A stretch of 64,000 nucleotides of DNA from Neobacillus mesonae. GTDB lineage: Bacteria; Bacillota; Bacilli; Bacillales; Cytobacillaceae. The stretch covers positions 1 through 64,000 of the forward strand of contig NZ_JAMBNQ010000008.1 in the NCBI RefSeq assembly GCF_023715155.1, read 5' to 3'. Made by a program: the position numbers and the translations under genes. Shown one piece after another: positions 55,107 through 64,000 of the stretch (positions are counted from its first letter, which is position 1; every line of letters starts with the position of its first letter). A model generated the notes under the pieces. It searched no databases, was not told the origin of the DNA, and worked only from the letters and a program-made list of their open reading frames with translations.

Positions 55107-57467
55107 ATGCAAGAAAGGGCTTTAAAAGTATTAGAATTCACCAAAGTAAAAGAGCAGCTGTTAGAGCATGCTGCCTCATCGCTCGGGAAGGAAAAAATAA
55201 CGAATTTGATGCCTTCCACAGATTTCAATGAGGTTGTGAAGCTGCAGGCAGAAACGGATGAGGCGGCAACCGTTTATCGAATAAAAGGCAATGTCCCATT
55301 ATCGGGAATTCATGATATAAGACCTCATATTAAACGTTCCGTCATTGGCGGTGTATTAAGCCCGCATGAGCTGATGCAAATTGCCAGCACCATTCATGCT
55401 AGCAGGCAGATCAAACGCTTTATTGAGGAGGTTAATGAAGAACGGACAGAAATTCCGATTTTAATGGAACAGGTCGGGCATATTATTCCTTTAACAAATC
55501 TTGAACAGGATATTAAACAGGCTATTGATGAAAGCGGTGAGGTTTTGGATGGGGCAAGTGAGCTGCTTCGTTCCTTAAGACACCAGCTTCGCGCAAATGA
55601 AGCACGGGTTCGGGAGAAATTAGAAAGTATGATTCGTTCCTCCAGCGCCGCAAAGATGCTGTCTGATGCGATTATTACCATTCGTAATGACCGGTTTGTC
55701 ATTCCTGTAAAACAAGAATACCGCAGCCATTACGGCGGTATTATTCACGACCAAAGCTCTTCAGGGCAAACATTATTTATTGAACCGCAGGCAATTGTTC
55801 AATTAAACAATCAATTACAAGATATCCGTGTCAAAGAGCAGCTGGAAATCGAACGTATTCTGACTGAATTATCGGCAAAAACAGCAGAGTATGAGAGAGA
55901 ACTGGAATTCATTGTGAAAATATTGGCTAATTTGGACTTTGTTTTTGCGAAGGCAAGATATGGGAAAAAAATAAAAGCTACGCTGCCTATCATGAATAAC
56001 GAAGGCCGCATTGCTTTATATAAAGCTAGACATCCATTAATTTCAATGGATGAGGTAGTAGCTAATGATATAATGCTTGGCAATGACTATACAACCATAG
56101 TCATTACTGGTCCAAACACTGGAGGAAAAACGGTTACTTTAAAAACCCTTGGTCTATGTTCATTAATGGCTCAAGCAGGTCTCCAGGTGCCGGCGCAGGA
56201 AGGTTCCGAACTGGCGGTTTTTGATGCTGTTTATGCCGATATTGGCGATGAACAGTCCATTGAACAAAGCTTGAGTACGTTCTCTTCCCATATGGTGAAT
56301 ATTGTTGATATTTTAAATAAGGTTGATTCTAACAGCCTCGTCTTGTTTGATGAACTCGGGGCTGGCACTGATCCTCAGGAAGGGGCCGCACTGGCCATTT
56401 CGATTTTAGATGAAGTTCATCGTATTGGGGCGAAGGTAGTCGCTACTACACACTATCCGGAATTAAAGGCTTATGGCTATAATCGTGAAGGGGTATTAAA
56501 TGCCAGTGTTGAATTTGATGTTGAGACATTAAGTCCGACCTATAAATTATTGCTTGGTGTTCCGGGCCGCAGTAATGCGTTTGAAATCTCCAAACGTTTG
56601 GGGCTGAATGATAGCATTATAAGTAATGCACGATCCCACATCAGTGAAGATACTAATCAAATCGATAAAATGATTGCTTCACTTGAGGAAAGCAGACGAC
56701 AAGCCGAAATGGATCAGCAGGAAGCACAGGATTATTTAAAACAGGCAGAAAGACTTCACAGAGATTTACAAAAGCAAATAATGGAGTATTATGAAAAGAA
56801 AGATTCTATGATTGAAAAGGCTGCTATGAAAGCTGAAGAGATTGTGGATGAAGCGAAAAAAGAAGCCGAGCAGGTTATTCGCGATTTACGTAAAATGAGA
56901 ACAGAAAAGCATGCTGAAGTAAAGGAGCATGAATTAATTGATGCCAAAAAACGCCTGGAAAAGGCTGCTCCGGAAGTCACTAAATCAGCTAAGCTGGCAA
57001 ATAAGAAAAACAAGAAGCATAAATATATGCCTGGTGACGAGGTGAAGGTTTTAACCTTTGACCAGAAGGGCGTTCTTGTAGACAAAGTATCAGATGATGA
57101 ATGGCAGGTTCAAATGGGAATCTTGAAAATGAAAGTGAAAGAAAAAGATATGGAATATATTGGAACATCATCTGTAAAGCAAGAAACAAGACCGCTTGCA
57201 ATTGTGAAAGGAAACGACGCACATGTTAAAATGGAATTAGATTTACGTGGGGAAAGGTATGAGGATGCATTGTTAAAAGTAGAAAAATACATTGACGATG
57301 CCCTTTTGGCAAGTTATCCGCGTGTATCGATTATCCACGGAAAAGGAACAGGTGCCTTAAGGCAGGGAGTTCAGGAGTATCTTAAAAATCATCGTTCTGT
57401 AAAGAAAATTCGTTTTGGCGAGGCTGGTGAGGGCGGTACCGGCGTTACCATAGTGGAATTTAAATAA
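55107..57467 (+). CDS. mutS2: Endonuclease MutS2
   Basis: MutS homologue lacking the mismatch-recognition domain; in B. subtilis it acts in recombination and in ribosome rescue, where its KOW/Smr parts matter. 786 residues. Core and clamp helices (about 1-310), ATPase with Walker [14 protein letters not shown] and Walker [14 protein letters not shown], a coiled-coil region (about 510-625), KOW-like segment ([16 protein letters not shown]), and a C-terminal Smr domain (about 710-786, [16 protein letters not shown]). Starts after AAAGGAGGATTATCCTC. Confidence 0.97.
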   Translation: MQERALKVLEFTKVKEQLLEHAASSLGKEKITNLMPSTDFNEVVKLQAETDEAATVYRIKGNVPLSGIHDIRPHIKRSVIGGVLSPHELMQIASTIHASRQIKRFIEEVNEERTEIPILMEQVGHIIPLTNLEQDIKQAIDESGEVLDGASELLRSLRHQLRANEARVREKLESMIRSSSAAKMLSDAIITIRNDRFVIPVKQEYRSHYGGIIHDQSSSGQTLFIEPQAIVQLNNQLQDIRVKEQLEIERILTELSAKTAEYERELEFIVKILANLDFVFAKARYGKKIKATLPIMNNEGRIALYKARHPLISMDEVVANDIMLGNDYTTIVITGPNTGGKTVTLKTLGLCSLMAQAGLQVPAQEGSELAVFDAVYADIGDEQSIEQSLSTFSSHMVNIVDILNKVDSNSLVLFDELGAGTDPQEGAALAISILDEVHRIGAKVVATTHYPELKAYGYNREGVLNASVEFDVETLSPTYKLLLGVPGRSNAFEISKRLGLNDSIISNARSHISEDTNQIDKMIASLEESRRQAEMDQQEAQDYLKQAERLHRDLQKQIMEYYEKKDSMIEKAAMKAEEIVDEAKKEAEQVIRDLRKMRTEKHAEVKEHELIDAKKRLEKAAPEVTKSAKLANKKNKKHKYMPGDEVKVLTFDQKGVLVDKVSDDEWQVQMGILKMKVKEKDMEYIGTSSVKQETRPLAIVKGNDAHVKMELDLRGERYEDALLKVEKYIDDALLASYPRVSIIHGKGTGALRQGVQEYLKNHRSVKKIRFGEAGEGGTGVTIVEFK

Positions 57468-57488
57468 TGTCCCGGGGAGATTTTAGCT

Positions 57489-57896
57489 ATGGATCATTTT
57501 TGGGAAAATGAGTATATTCAAATTGCAGCTTATTACAGTGTCGTCATTCTGTGTATGATTGTATTTTTAGCTGTGTTTGAATTAGTCACAAAATATAAGA
57601 ACTGGGAAGAAATAAAAAAAGGCAATGTAGCAGTAGCACTTGCAACAGGCGGGAAAATCTTTGGAGTTGCGAATATTTTCCGCTTTACTATTGAAGAACA
57701 TACCTCACTTCTTTCCATGATTGGCTGGGGGATATACGGTTTTTTTCTATTACTTGCCGGATATTTTATCTTTGAATTTTTAACACCCAAATTTCTAATT
57801 GACGAAGAAATTCAGAAAGATAATCGAGCTGTCGGCCTGATTTCACTGATTATTTCAGTTGGTCTATCCTATGTAATTGGAGCAGGGATTTCTTAA
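57489..57896 (+). CDS. yshE: DUF350 membrane protein YshE
   Basis: 135 residues with four hydrophobic helices (about 10-32, 48-68, 74-98 and 112-134), the DUF350/UPF0719 pattern. The loops contain KYKNWEEIKKGNVAVALATGGK and IQKDNRAVGL, which form the duplicated family motif. ATG at 57489 after GGGGAGATTTTAGCT. It is 21 bp after mutS2. Function unknown. Confidence 0.87.
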   Translation: MDHFWENEYIQIAAYYSVVILCMIVFLAVFELVTKYKNWEEIKKGNVAVALATGGKIFGVANIFRFTIEEHTSLLSMIGWGIYGFFLLLAGYFIFEFLTPKFLIDEEIQKDNRAVGLISLIISVGLSYVIGAGIS

Positions 57897-57909
57897 AGGG
57901 AGAAGAAAA

Positions 57910-57993
57910 ATGGAAAACTTGTCTAAAATATTATTTGGTCTATGCGGCTTATTTTTGTTGATTGGGATTATTTATCTTATATTTTTTGCATAA
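57910..57993 (+). CDS. 27-residue single-pass membrane peptide
   Basis: ATG at 57910, seven bases after GGGAG (57898-57902), gives 27 residues: a short polar start MENLSK and then one hydrophobic helix to the end (FGLCGLFLLIGIIYLIFFA). It starts 13 bp after yshE and ends eight bases before a terminator, so it is probably the last cistron of that unit. Too short for family assignment. The good ribosome-binding site and location favour a real small protein. Confidence 0.6.
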   Translation: MENLSKILFGLCGLFLLIGIIYLIFFA

Positions 57994-58002
57994 AATGGTA
58001 AA

Positions 58003-58044
58003 AAATCATCGTTGAATCCATGTATTTAACGGTGATTTTTTTAT
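58003..58044 (+). terminator. Terminator before lcfA
   Basis: AAATCATCGTT and AACGGTGATTT (one G-U) pair around a 14-base loop, followed by TTTTAT. It closes the polX–mutS2–yshE transcript. Confidence 0.8.
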
Positions 58045-58072
58045 AGGCATGGATGATGGAAAAAACAAGAAT

Positions 58073-58106
58073 ATGAATTGTTAATAGTACATGACTGTTC
58101 TATAAT
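58073..58106 (+). promoter_or_regulatory. lcfA promoter with a degenerate FadR-like site
   Basis: TTGTTA at 58078-58083 and TATAAT at 58101-58106 have 17-bp spacing. ATGAATTGTTAATAGTACAT at 58073-58092 overlaps the -35 and agrees at 14 of 20 positions with the clear operator upstream of fadR. Repression of lcfA by FadR is known in B. subtilis; here the match is weak. Confidence 0.55.
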
Positions 58107-58156
58107 GGGTTTAGTAGTTAGAATTTTTTAAAAATAGGAAAAAGGGAGGTTTTTGA

Positions 58157-59863
58157 ATGACGGGGTCCAAACCATGGTTAGCCGTATACCCCAAAGAAAT
58201 TCCGACCACTATTGATTACTCTTTAGACCCAGTCCAAACATACTTGGAAAATTCCGCTCGGGATTTCCCTGATCAAGCAGCGACTTATTTTATGGGCAAA
58301 GAAACAACCTTCAAGCAGCTGTATGAAGATGCCGTGAATTTAGCTGGCTACTTTCAAGGAAGAATTGGAATTTCGAAAGGCGACAGAGTCGCCATCATGC
58401 TCCCAAATACACCGCAGGCAGTTATCTGTTATTTTGCAGTACTTTTTGCGGGCGGCATTGTGGTTCCGACCAATCCATTGTATACAGAGCGTGAACTGGA
58501 ATATCAGATGAAGGATTCTGGAGCTATTGCTATCATCACGCTTGACATCCTCTACCCGCGTGTTTCTAAGATCATGCCGCAAACTGATTTAAAGCACATC
58601 ATTGTTACTGCAATCAAAGACTACCTGCCGTTTCCAAAGAATCTTATCTATCCCATCATCCAGAAAAGACAATATGGAATTGTTGTAAAAGTGAAACATG
58701 AGGGCAGCTCACATCTGCTTTCAGAGATATTAAAAATGGAGCCGTCTCCGTTAACGAAATATGAAAGTAACCCTGAAGAAGATATAGCACTGCTGCAGTA
58801 TACAGGAGGCACGACTGGTTTTCCAAAGGGAGTCATGCTGACACATAAAAATTTAACAGCCAATACCACTATGAGTGAAAAGTGGATTTACAAATGTGAG
58901 AAAGGTCAAGGAACGGCTTTGGGGATTGTACCATTCTTTCATGTATACGGAATGACTGTATGCATGCTTTTATCGATAAAAATGGCCAATAAAATGGTAC
59001 TATTACCGAAGTTTGATGCGCTTGAAACTTTAAAAATAATTCATAAACAGCGCCCAACCTTGTTCCCAGGGGCCCCAACCATTTATATTGGAATACTCAA
59101 CCATCCTGACTTAAAAAAGTATGACTTGTCTTCTATTCAGGCATGTATCAGCGGCTCAGCGCCATTACCGGCGGAAGTACAGCAGAAGTTTGAAGAGGTA
59201 ACCGGAGGAAAACTTGTCGAAGGGTACGGCTTATCAGAAGCGTCGCCTGTTACCCATTCAAATTTTCTTTGGGATGGTGAAAAAGTAAAAGGCAGTATTG
59301 GAGTTCCATATCCAGACACCGATGCAAAAATTGTTTCAGTTGATACAGGCGAGATCATGCCGATAGGAGAAATTGGTGAAATTGTTGTCAAAGGACCCCA
59401 AGTAATGAAGGGTTATTGGAACAAGCCTGATGAAACTCAAGAAGTTTTAAAAGATGGGTGGCTGCATACAGGTGATCTTGGGTATATGGATGAAAAAGGA
59501 TATTTTTATATTGTAGACCGCAAGAAGGACATGATTATCGCTGGCGGTTATAATATTTATCCTAGAGAAATAGAAGAAGTTTTATATGAACATCCAGATG
59601 TACTTGAAGCAGTTGCGGCAGGAATTCCGGATCCGTACCGTGGAGAAACTGTCAAAGCATATATTGTTTTGAAAAAAGGAGCGGCGGTTACACCGGAAGA
59701 AATGAATGAATATGTGAGAAAATATATTGCAGCATATAAAGCACCAAGAATCTATGAATTTAGAGATGAGCTTCCGAAAACAGCCATCGGAAAAATTTTA
59801 AGACGGAAACTTGTCGAAGAAGAAAAGAAAAAAATAGACGATGAAAATAAAAAACATGCATGA
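58157..59863 (+). CDS. lcfA: Long-chain fatty acid–CoA ligase
   Basis: Activates fatty acids to acyl-CoA with ATP, the first step of beta-oxidation; peripheral to the membrane. 568 residues. The adenylate-forming signature YTGGTTGFPKGVMLTHKN and the later GYGLSEASPVTHSN, HTGDLGYMDEKGYFYIVDR and TAIGKILRRKL (catalytic Lys) motifs are complete. ATG after AAAGGGAGGTTTTTGA. First gene of lcfA–fadR–fadB–etfB–etfA. Confidence 0.97.
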   Translation: MTGSKPWLAVYPKEIPTTIDYSLDPVQTYLENSARDFPDQAATYFMGKETTFKQLYEDAVNLAGYFQGRIGISKGDRVAIMLPNTPQAVICYFAVLFAGGIVVPTNPLYTERELEYQMKDSGAIAIITLDILYPRVSKIMPQTDLKHIIVTAIKDYLPFPKNLIYPIIQKRQYGIVVKVKHEGSSHLLSEILKMEPSPLTKYESNPEEDIALLQYTGGTTGFPKGVMLTHKNLTANTTMSEKWIYKCEKGQGTALGIVPFFHVYGMTVCMLLSIKMANKMVLLPKFDALETLKIIHKQRPTLFPGAPTIYIGILNHPDLKKYDLSSIQACISGSAPLPAEVQQKFEEVTGGKLVEGYGLSEASPVTHSNFLWDGEKVKGSIGVPYPDTDAKIVSVDTGEIMPIGEIGEIVVKGPQVMKGYWNKPDETQEVLKDGWLHTGDLGYMDEKGYFYIVDRKKDMIIAGGYNIYPREIEEVLYEHPDVLEAVAAGIPDPYRGETVKAYIVLKKGAAVTPEEMNEYVRKYIAAYKAPRIYEFRDELPKTAIGKILRRKLVEEEKKKIDDENKKHA

Positions 59864-59932
59864 AGCAACAAATTTTTTTTCGAAAGAAATGCTTGTCCTG
59901 TCTCTTTTATAGAAAAAGTATTTCAGTACTTC

Positions 59933-59990
59933 TTGACAGAACTGAATTTAAAAACTATTATAAAAATATGAATGATTATTCATTCATATT
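59933..59990 (+). promoter_or_regulatory. fadR promoter and FadR operator
   Basis: TTGACA at 59933-59938 and TATTAT at 59956-59961 with 17-bp spacing. The near-perfect dyad AATATGAATGATTATTCATTCATATT follows at 59965-59990, over the expected transcription start. It matches the known Bacillus FadR site TGAATGAnTAnTCATTCA, so FadR should repress itself and the genes downstream. Confidence 0.87.
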
Positions 59991-60051
59991 TTTTCTTTCA
60001 AATACAATATCTAACTTTATTTCATATAGATTCTTCAAAGGGGGGATAGCA

Positions 60052-60636
60052 GTGAAAAAATCCAAACCAAAATATATGCAAATTATTGATGCAGCAGTGA
60101 TTGCGATTGCTGAAAACGGCTATCATCAGACGCAGGTTTCAAAAATCGCGAAACAGGCAGGGGTAGCCGATGGTACAATTTATCTTTATTTTAAAAATAA
60201 AGAAGATATCCTTATCTCTCTCTTTGAAGAAAAAATGGGAAGATTTATTGAAGAAATAGATAAAACGATAGCAGGAAAAAGGACAGCAATGGAGAAGTTA
60301 TTAATGATGATTGAAGCTCATTTTGATTTGCTTTCAAATGATCATCATCTTGCCATCGTAACACAGCTGGAGTTACGTCAATCAAATAAGGATTTGCGAT
60401 TAAAAATTAATGATGTCCTTAAAGGGTACTTAAAAGTAATTGAAAAAATACTTATTGAAGGCAAAGAAAATGGTGAGTTTTCAAGCACTCTTGATGCTCG
60501 TCTTGCCCGGCAGATGGTTTTCGGCACGATTGACGAAGCTGCCACCTCATGGGTAATGAACGAAGAAAAGTATGACCTAAAAGCTTTGGCAGCGCCAGTT
60601 CACCAGCTTTTAATTCATGGATTTGGCAGCCGCTAA
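60052..60636 (+). CDS. fadR: TetR-family fatty-acid degradation repressor FadR
   Basis: Represses beta-oxidation genes until long-chain acyl-CoA binds. The GTG at 60052, after AAAGGGGGGATAGCA, gives 194 residues, equal to B. subtilis FadR; the frame extending back to lcfA would cross promoter and operator. TetR HTH at about 8-55 (YHQTQVSKIAKQAGVADGTIYLYFKNKEDIL), and a helical ligand-binding C-terminal domain. Confidence 0.95.
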   Translation: MKKSKPKYMQIIDAAVIAIAENGYHQTQVSKIAKQAGVADGTIYLYFKNKEDILISLFEEKMGRFIEEIDKTIAGKRTAMEKLLMMIEAHFDLLSNDHHLAIVTQLELRQSNKDLRLKINDVLKGYLKVIEKILIEGKENGEFSSTLDARLARQMVFGTIDEAATSWVMNEEKYDLKALAAPVHQLLIHGFGSR

Positions 60637-60677
60637 GCAAAGAGACGTTACAACAGTAAGGGAGGGGATTATTTGTA

Positions 60678-61451
60678 ATGGAATATTTAAAGTGGTCCAG
60701 TGAAGACCACATTGCCACAATTACGATTCAACGGCCTCCAGCAAATGCTCTTTCATCTGAGCTTTTAAAGGAATTATCTGCTGTTCTTGATGAAATGGAA
60801 TCTAATAGTGAAATCAGGGTGCTTGTTATTCATGGGGAAGGACGCTTCTTCTCGGCTGGGGCAGATATTAAAGAATTTACTATGGTTGAGTCTTCAAAGG
60901 ACTTTTCAAAACTTGGGAAAAATGGACAAGATTTATTTGACCGAATGGAGAAATTTCCGAAACCAATCATTGCCGCCATTCACGGGGCTGCACTTGGCGG
61001 TGGTTTAGAACTTGCAATGGCATGTCATATCCGTCTGGTCAGTGAAACAGCGAAACTGGGGCTGCCTGAGCTGCAGCTTGGGTTAATTCCAGGATTTGCT
61101 GGGACACAGCGCCTACCAAGGTATGTCGGAACAGCAAAGGCAGCAGAGATCATGTTTACCTCAGAACCCATTACCGGTTTAGAAGCTGTACAATACGGTC
61201 TGGCTAATCATGCCTATCCTGAAGCTGAAGTGCTGGGCGAGGCTGCTAAGCTGGCTAAGAAAATAGCAAAGAAGAGTCCGATTTCTCTTAATGCAGCAAT
61301 TACTCTATTAAACTATGCAAAAAACGAAGATTTCTATAGGGGCATGGAAAAAGAAGCTGAATTATTTGGCCAAGTATTTGTATCAAATGATGCAAAAGAA
61401 GGAATTCAAGCCTTTATTGAAAAAAGGGAACCAAAGTTTAAAGGAGAATAA
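60678..61451 (+). CDS. fadB: Enoyl-CoA hydratase
   Basis: Hydrates trans-2-enoyl-CoA in beta-oxidation. 257 residues of the crotonase family. Conserved RFFSAGADIKEFT and HGAALGGGLELAMACH (oxyanion hole), and LPELQLGLIPGFAGTQRLPR, which contains the catalytic Glu residues. Starts 41 bp after fadR, preceded by AAGGGAGGGGATTATTTGTA. Called fadB after B. subtilis, where the protein is the enoyl-CoA hydratase only, without the dehydrogenase domain of E. coli FadB. Confidence 0.94.
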   Translation: MEYLKWSSEDHIATITIQRPPANALSSELLKELSAVLDEMESNSEIRVLVIHGEGRFFSAGADIKEFTMVESSKDFSKLGKNGQDLFDRMEKFPKPIIAAIHGAALGGGLELAMACHIRLVSETAKLGLPELQLGLIPGFAGTQRLPRYVGTAKAAEIMFTSEPITGLEAVQYGLANHAYPEAEVLGEAAKLAKKIAKKSPISLNAAITLLNYAKNEDFYRGMEKEAELFGQVFVSNDAKEGIQAFIEKREPKFKGE

Positions 61452-61482
61452 ACTTACCGAATCATTCATTAGGTAAGTTTCC
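61450..61482 (+). other. Hairpin between fadB and etfB
   Basis: AAACTTACC and GGTAAGTTT pair around GAATCATTCATTA. Few Ts follow (CCATAAATTTTTTTG after some bases), so it could attenuate expression without fully stopping it. The loop holds an ATTCATT motif like half a FadR site. Confidence 0.5.
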
Positions 61483-61558
61483 ATAAATTTTTTTGAAATA
61501 AATTTTCTCAATCTTTCAAACTGAAAAAATGTTTGAATTTATTAGGAGGGGCTAAAGG

Positions 61559-62332
61559 ATGAACATTTTTGTGTTAATGAAAAGGACCTTTGATACTGAG
61601 GAAAAGATTTCCGTTTCAGGTGGAAAAATTAATGAAGATGGTGCCGAATTCATTATCAATCCTTATGATGAATATGCGATTGAAGAAGCAATTCAAGTTC
61701 GTGATGCTAACGGTGGTGAAGTAACAGTTATCTCTGTAGGAAATGAGGAAGCAGAAAAACAATTACGCACCGCTCTTGCCATGGGGGCTGATAAAGCTGT
61801 CCTGATTAATACAGAAGACGATGTTGAAAATGGAGACCAATTTACTACTGCGAAAATACTTGCTGAATATTTAAACGATAAAGAGGCTGATCTCATTTTA
61901 GGCGGCAATGTAGCCATTGACGGCGGTTCTGGCCAAGTTGGCCCCCGCGTAGCTGAACTGCTTGGAATTCCTTATGTAACAACCATTACGAAGTTGGAAA
62001 TTGACGGAAACCAAGTAACCGTAACCCGTGATGTTGAAGGCGATTCTGAAGTAATTGAAACAAGTCTTCCATTATTAGTGACAGCACAGCAAGGCTTGAA
62101 CGAACCGCGTTACCCATCTCTTCCAGGAATTATGAAGGCCAAAAAGAAGCCTTTAGAAGAATTAGAATTAGATGATCTTGACCTTGAAGAAGAAGATGTT
62201 GAAGCAAAAACAAAGACAATTGAAATTTATCTGCCGCCTAAAAAAGAAGCAGGGAAAGTATTGTCGGGTGAATTGACAGATCAAGTAAAGGAACTTGTAA
62301 ATCTTCTTCATACTGAAGCAAAAGTTGTGTAA
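61559..62332 (+). CDS. etfB: Electron transfer flavoprotein beta subunit
   Basis: With EtfA it receives electrons from acyl-CoA dehydrogenases. 257 residues. AMP-binding half with the family motif VTRDVEGDSEVIETSLPLLVTAQQGL and the ANGGEVTVISVG loop; the C-terminal arm contacts EtfA. Starts after AGGAGGGGCTAAAGG. etfA follows 47 bp later. Confidence 0.97.
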   Translation: MNIFVLMKRTFDTEEKISVSGGKINEDGAEFIINPYDEYAIEEAIQVRDANGGEVTVISVGNEEAEKQLRTALAMGADKAVLINTEDDVENGDQFTTAKILAEYLNDKEADLILGGNVAIDGGSGQVGPRVAELLGIPYVTTITKLEIDGNQVTVTRDVEGDSEVIETSLPLLVTAQQGLNEPRYPSLPGIMKAKKKPLEELELDDLDLEEEDVEAKTKTIEIYLPPKKEAGKVLSGELTDQVKELVNLLHTEAKVV

Positions 62333-62379
62333 ACGTCCCATTGTTAGTTCATAAAATTTTTTGCAGGGGGTAAACTCAT

Positions 62380-63357
62380 ATGTCAAGAAAAGTATTGGTA
62401 TTAGGAGAAGTACGTGATGGCTCCTTAAGAAATGTATCATTTGAAGCGGTTGCTGCTGCTAAAACTGCAGCAGAAGGCGGAGAAGTTGTTGGCATTTTAG
62501 TCGGCCAGGCTGTAAGCGTTTTAGGATCTGAGTTGATCCAATATGGCGCCGACCGGGTTGTTGTGGTAGAAGATGAGAAATTGGCGCAATATACATCTGA
62601 TGGTTATTCCCAAGCATTGTTAGCTGTTATTGAGCAAGAAAAACCGGAAGGACTTGTTTTCGGTCATACAGCTCTTGGAAAAGATCTTTCACCTAAAATT
62701 GCTGCTAAACTTTCATCAGGTCTTATTTCCGATGCAACAGCTGTTGAAACAGCCGGCGGTAATGTCGTTTTTACAAGACCAATCTATTCCGGAAAAGCGT
62801 TCGAAAAGAAAATTGTAACGGAAGGATTAATTTTTGCAACAGTTCGTCCAAACAATATTGCTCCACTTGAAAAAGATGAAACAAAAAGCGGTGATGTCAC
62901 TTCCCTTTCTGTTGAAATCAAAGACCTTCGAGCTATTATTAAAGAGGTAGTAAGAAAAGCATCTGAAGGTGTGGATTTAAGTGAAGCAAAAGTGGTAGTA
63001 TCCGGCGGACGCGGTGTAAAAAGTGCAGATGGATTTAATCCGTTAAAGGAATTAGCAGATGTATTAGGCGGCGCTATTGGGGCATCCCGGGGTGCATGTG
63101 ATGCTGAATACTGTGACTACTCTCTGCAAATCGGGCAAACAGGTAAAGTGGTTACACCTGATCTTTATATCGCCTGCGGTATTTCAGGTGCGATTCAACA
63201 CCTTGCCGGTATGTCAAACTCTAAAGTTATCGTAGCCATCAATAAAGATCCGGAAGCAAACATCTTTAAAGTGGCAGACTACGGAATTGTGGGCGACCTA
63301 TTCGAAGTTGTCCCAATGTTAACGGAAGAGTTTAAAAAACTTAAAGTTCATCAATAA
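62380..63357 (+). CDS. etfA: Electron transfer flavoprotein alpha subunit
   Basis: FAD-carrying partner of EtfB. 325 residues. N-terminal domain (about 1-190) and C-terminal FAD domain with VVSGGRGVKS, GASRGACDAEY, IGQTGKVVTPDLYIACGISGAIQH and INKDPEANIFKVADYGIVGD. The ribosome-binding site is CAGGGGGTAAACTCAT. Last gene of the beta-oxidation cluster, closed by a terminator. Confidence 0.97.
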   Translation: MSRKVLVLGEVRDGSLRNVSFEAVAAAKTAAEGGEVVGILVGQAVSVLGSELIQYGADRVVVVEDEKLAQYTSDGYSQALLAVIEQEKPEGLVFGHTALGKDLSPKIAAKLSSGLISDATAVETAGGNVVFTRPIYSGKAFEKKIVTEGLIFATVRPNNIAPLEKDETKSGDVTSLSVEIKDLRAIIKEVVRKASEGVDLSEAKVVVSGGRGVKSADGFNPLKELADVLGGAIGASRGACDAEYCDYSLQIGQTGKVVTPDLYIACGISGAIQHLAGMSNSKVIVAINKDPEANIFKVADYGIVGDLFEVVPMLTEEFKKLKVHQ

Positions 63358-63365
63358 TAAATACA

Positions 63366-63395
63366 GGCGAGCGGTCCAGTGCCGTTCGCTTTTTG
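63366..63395 (+). terminator. Terminator after etfA
   Basis: GCGAGCGG and CCGTTCGC (one G-U) pair around TCCAGTG, followed by TTTTT. Confidence 0.85.
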
Positions 63396-63509
63396 AATAC
63401 CTGTCTTTAAACCAGGGGAGAATACTTACGAACCTAATTATTAGCGTGATGTTCCAAACAATGTTATACTGTCGGTAGTATTTTAAGACATATTTAGGAG
63501 GTTTATGAA

Positions 63510-63824
63510 ATGGCTATTTCACACGTTACAGATCAAAACTTTACTGCTGAAACAGGCTCCGGTCTTGTCCTTGTAGATTTCTGGGCAACTTGGTGCGGAC
63601 CTTGTAAAATGATTGCTCCAGTTTTAGAAGAACTTGATGCAGAGATGGGCGATAAAGTAAAAATTGCTAAGCTTGATGTAGATGAAAATCCACAGACAGC
63701 TTCTAATTTTGGTGTAATGAGCATCCCTACATTAATGCTTCTAAAAAATGGCGAAGTAGTTGACAAGGTTGTCGGCTTCCAGCCAAAAGAAGCCTTAGCT
63801 GGTTTTGTTCAAAAACATATTTAA
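63510..63824 (+). CDS. trxA: Thioredoxin
   Basis: Cytosolic disulfide reductase, 104 residues. Active site WCGPC with Cys29 and Cys32, cis-Pro in MSIPTL, Asp in LVDFWA. Starts after TTTAGGAGGTTTATGAA. A TATACT -10 is near 63466, consistent with its own promoter. The following terminator keeps it monocistronic. Confidence 0.98.
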   Translation: MAISHVTDQNFTAETGSGLVLVDFWATWCGPCKMIAPVLEELDAEMGDKVKIAKLDVDENPQTASNFGVMSIPTLMLLKNGEVVDKVVGFQPKEALAGFVQKHI

Positions 63825-63841
63825 TAACCGAACTTTAATGG

Positions 63842-63880
63842 ACCCTGGCTGGATCATACTTCCGGCCGGGGTTTTATTTT
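63842..63880 (+). terminator. Terminator after trxA
   Basis: ACCCTGGCTGGA and TCCGGCCGGGGT (G-U pairs included) pair around TCATACT, followed by TTTATTTTT. Confidence 0.85.
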
Positions 63881-64000
63881 TGAAATGGGATTTAAAGAAA
63901 ATTATTGAATGTTTATAATAATGCTTTTGAAAAACATGCCACTTTCTTTTAAAGGCAGTTTGATTTATATTGAGAATAGAGATTGACGGAGGAGAGTGGC
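63881..64000 (+). other. Right edge: upstream region of the next gene
   Basis: A strong ribosome-binding site GGAGGAG lies at 63988-63994. The GTG at 63996 is too close to it, so the start codon is probably just outside the window. In B. subtilis uvrC follows trxA, so uvrC is a reasonable expectation but not visible here. Confidence 0.4.

Noticed and set aside
59860-60051. 64-residue N-terminal extension of FadR
   Set aside because: Would translate the fadR promoter and operator; GTG 60052 has a good ribosome-binding site and gives the family length.
61450-61482. Second FadR operator before etfB
   Set aside because: Only an ATTCATT half-site in a hairpin loop; no dyad, no promoter found.

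Overview
The window is a Bacillaceae core-chromosome segment with low G+C. Gene order and protein sequences follow the Bacillus subtilis ald–trxA region closely. Spore formation is indicated by sspI (small acid-soluble spore protein) and the ytrH/ytrI pair. T-box leaders, an L20 leader and CcpA-, CcpN- and FadR-type sites all fit a Bacillus-like Firmicute, for example Neobacillus, Mesobacillus or Cytobacillus. The species cannot be settled from the window. No rRNA, tRNA, prophage or CRISPR array was seen.

Layout. 1–125: 3' end of a group II intron. 220–8460: ald, an M24 peptidase, ytkL, ytoI/ytpI, nrnA and ytrI/ytrH, interrupted by several copies of a dispersed intergenic repeat. 8615–16380: dnaE, malic enzyme, a GntR-type regulator and accDA. 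16670–24680: central carbon genes pfkA–pyk, ytvI on the opposite strand, then citZ–icd–mdh. 24880–32310: phoPR, polA, mutM, ytaF, coaE. 32490–38330: gapB, a small cytosolic protein, nrdR, dnaB–dnaI, ytxC. 38340–42690: T-box–thrS, then the L20 leader and infC–rpmI–rplT–ysdA. 42950–46940: an accessory-flavoured stretch with dut, a toxin–antitoxin remnant, ysdC, a 682-bp noncoding block bounded by inverted repeats, sspI and ysgA. 46950–50870: T-box–pheST. 51120–57900: phhB–rnhC on the minus strand, then zapA, yshB, polX, mutS2, yshE. 57910–63360: the fatty-acid degradation cluster lcfA–fadR–fadB–etfB–etfA. 63510–63824: trxA.

How the genes work together. Glycolysis (pfkA, pyk), gluconeogenesis (gapB) and the first TCA steps (citZ, icd, mdh) carry carbon. 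Malic enzyme and accDA supply NADPH/pyruvate and malonyl-CoA for fatty-acid synthesis. The same 13-bp palindrome lies in front of both units, with a GntR-family gene between them, so a local lipid-synthesis regulator is a reasonable inference. The lcfA–etfA cluster performs the opposite process, beta-oxidation, and carries a clear FadR operator. DNA replication and repair genes (dnaE, polA, mutM, dnaB, dnaI, polX, mutS2, rnhC) and translation genes (thrS, infC, rpmI, rplT, pheST) fill the rest.

The least explained material is noncoding: a six-copy repeat family with conserved ends, a 682-bp inverted-repeat-bounded block after ysdC, short periodic repeats after pheT, and a decayed Phd/Uma2-type locus. 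No wholly new multi-gene system was found.
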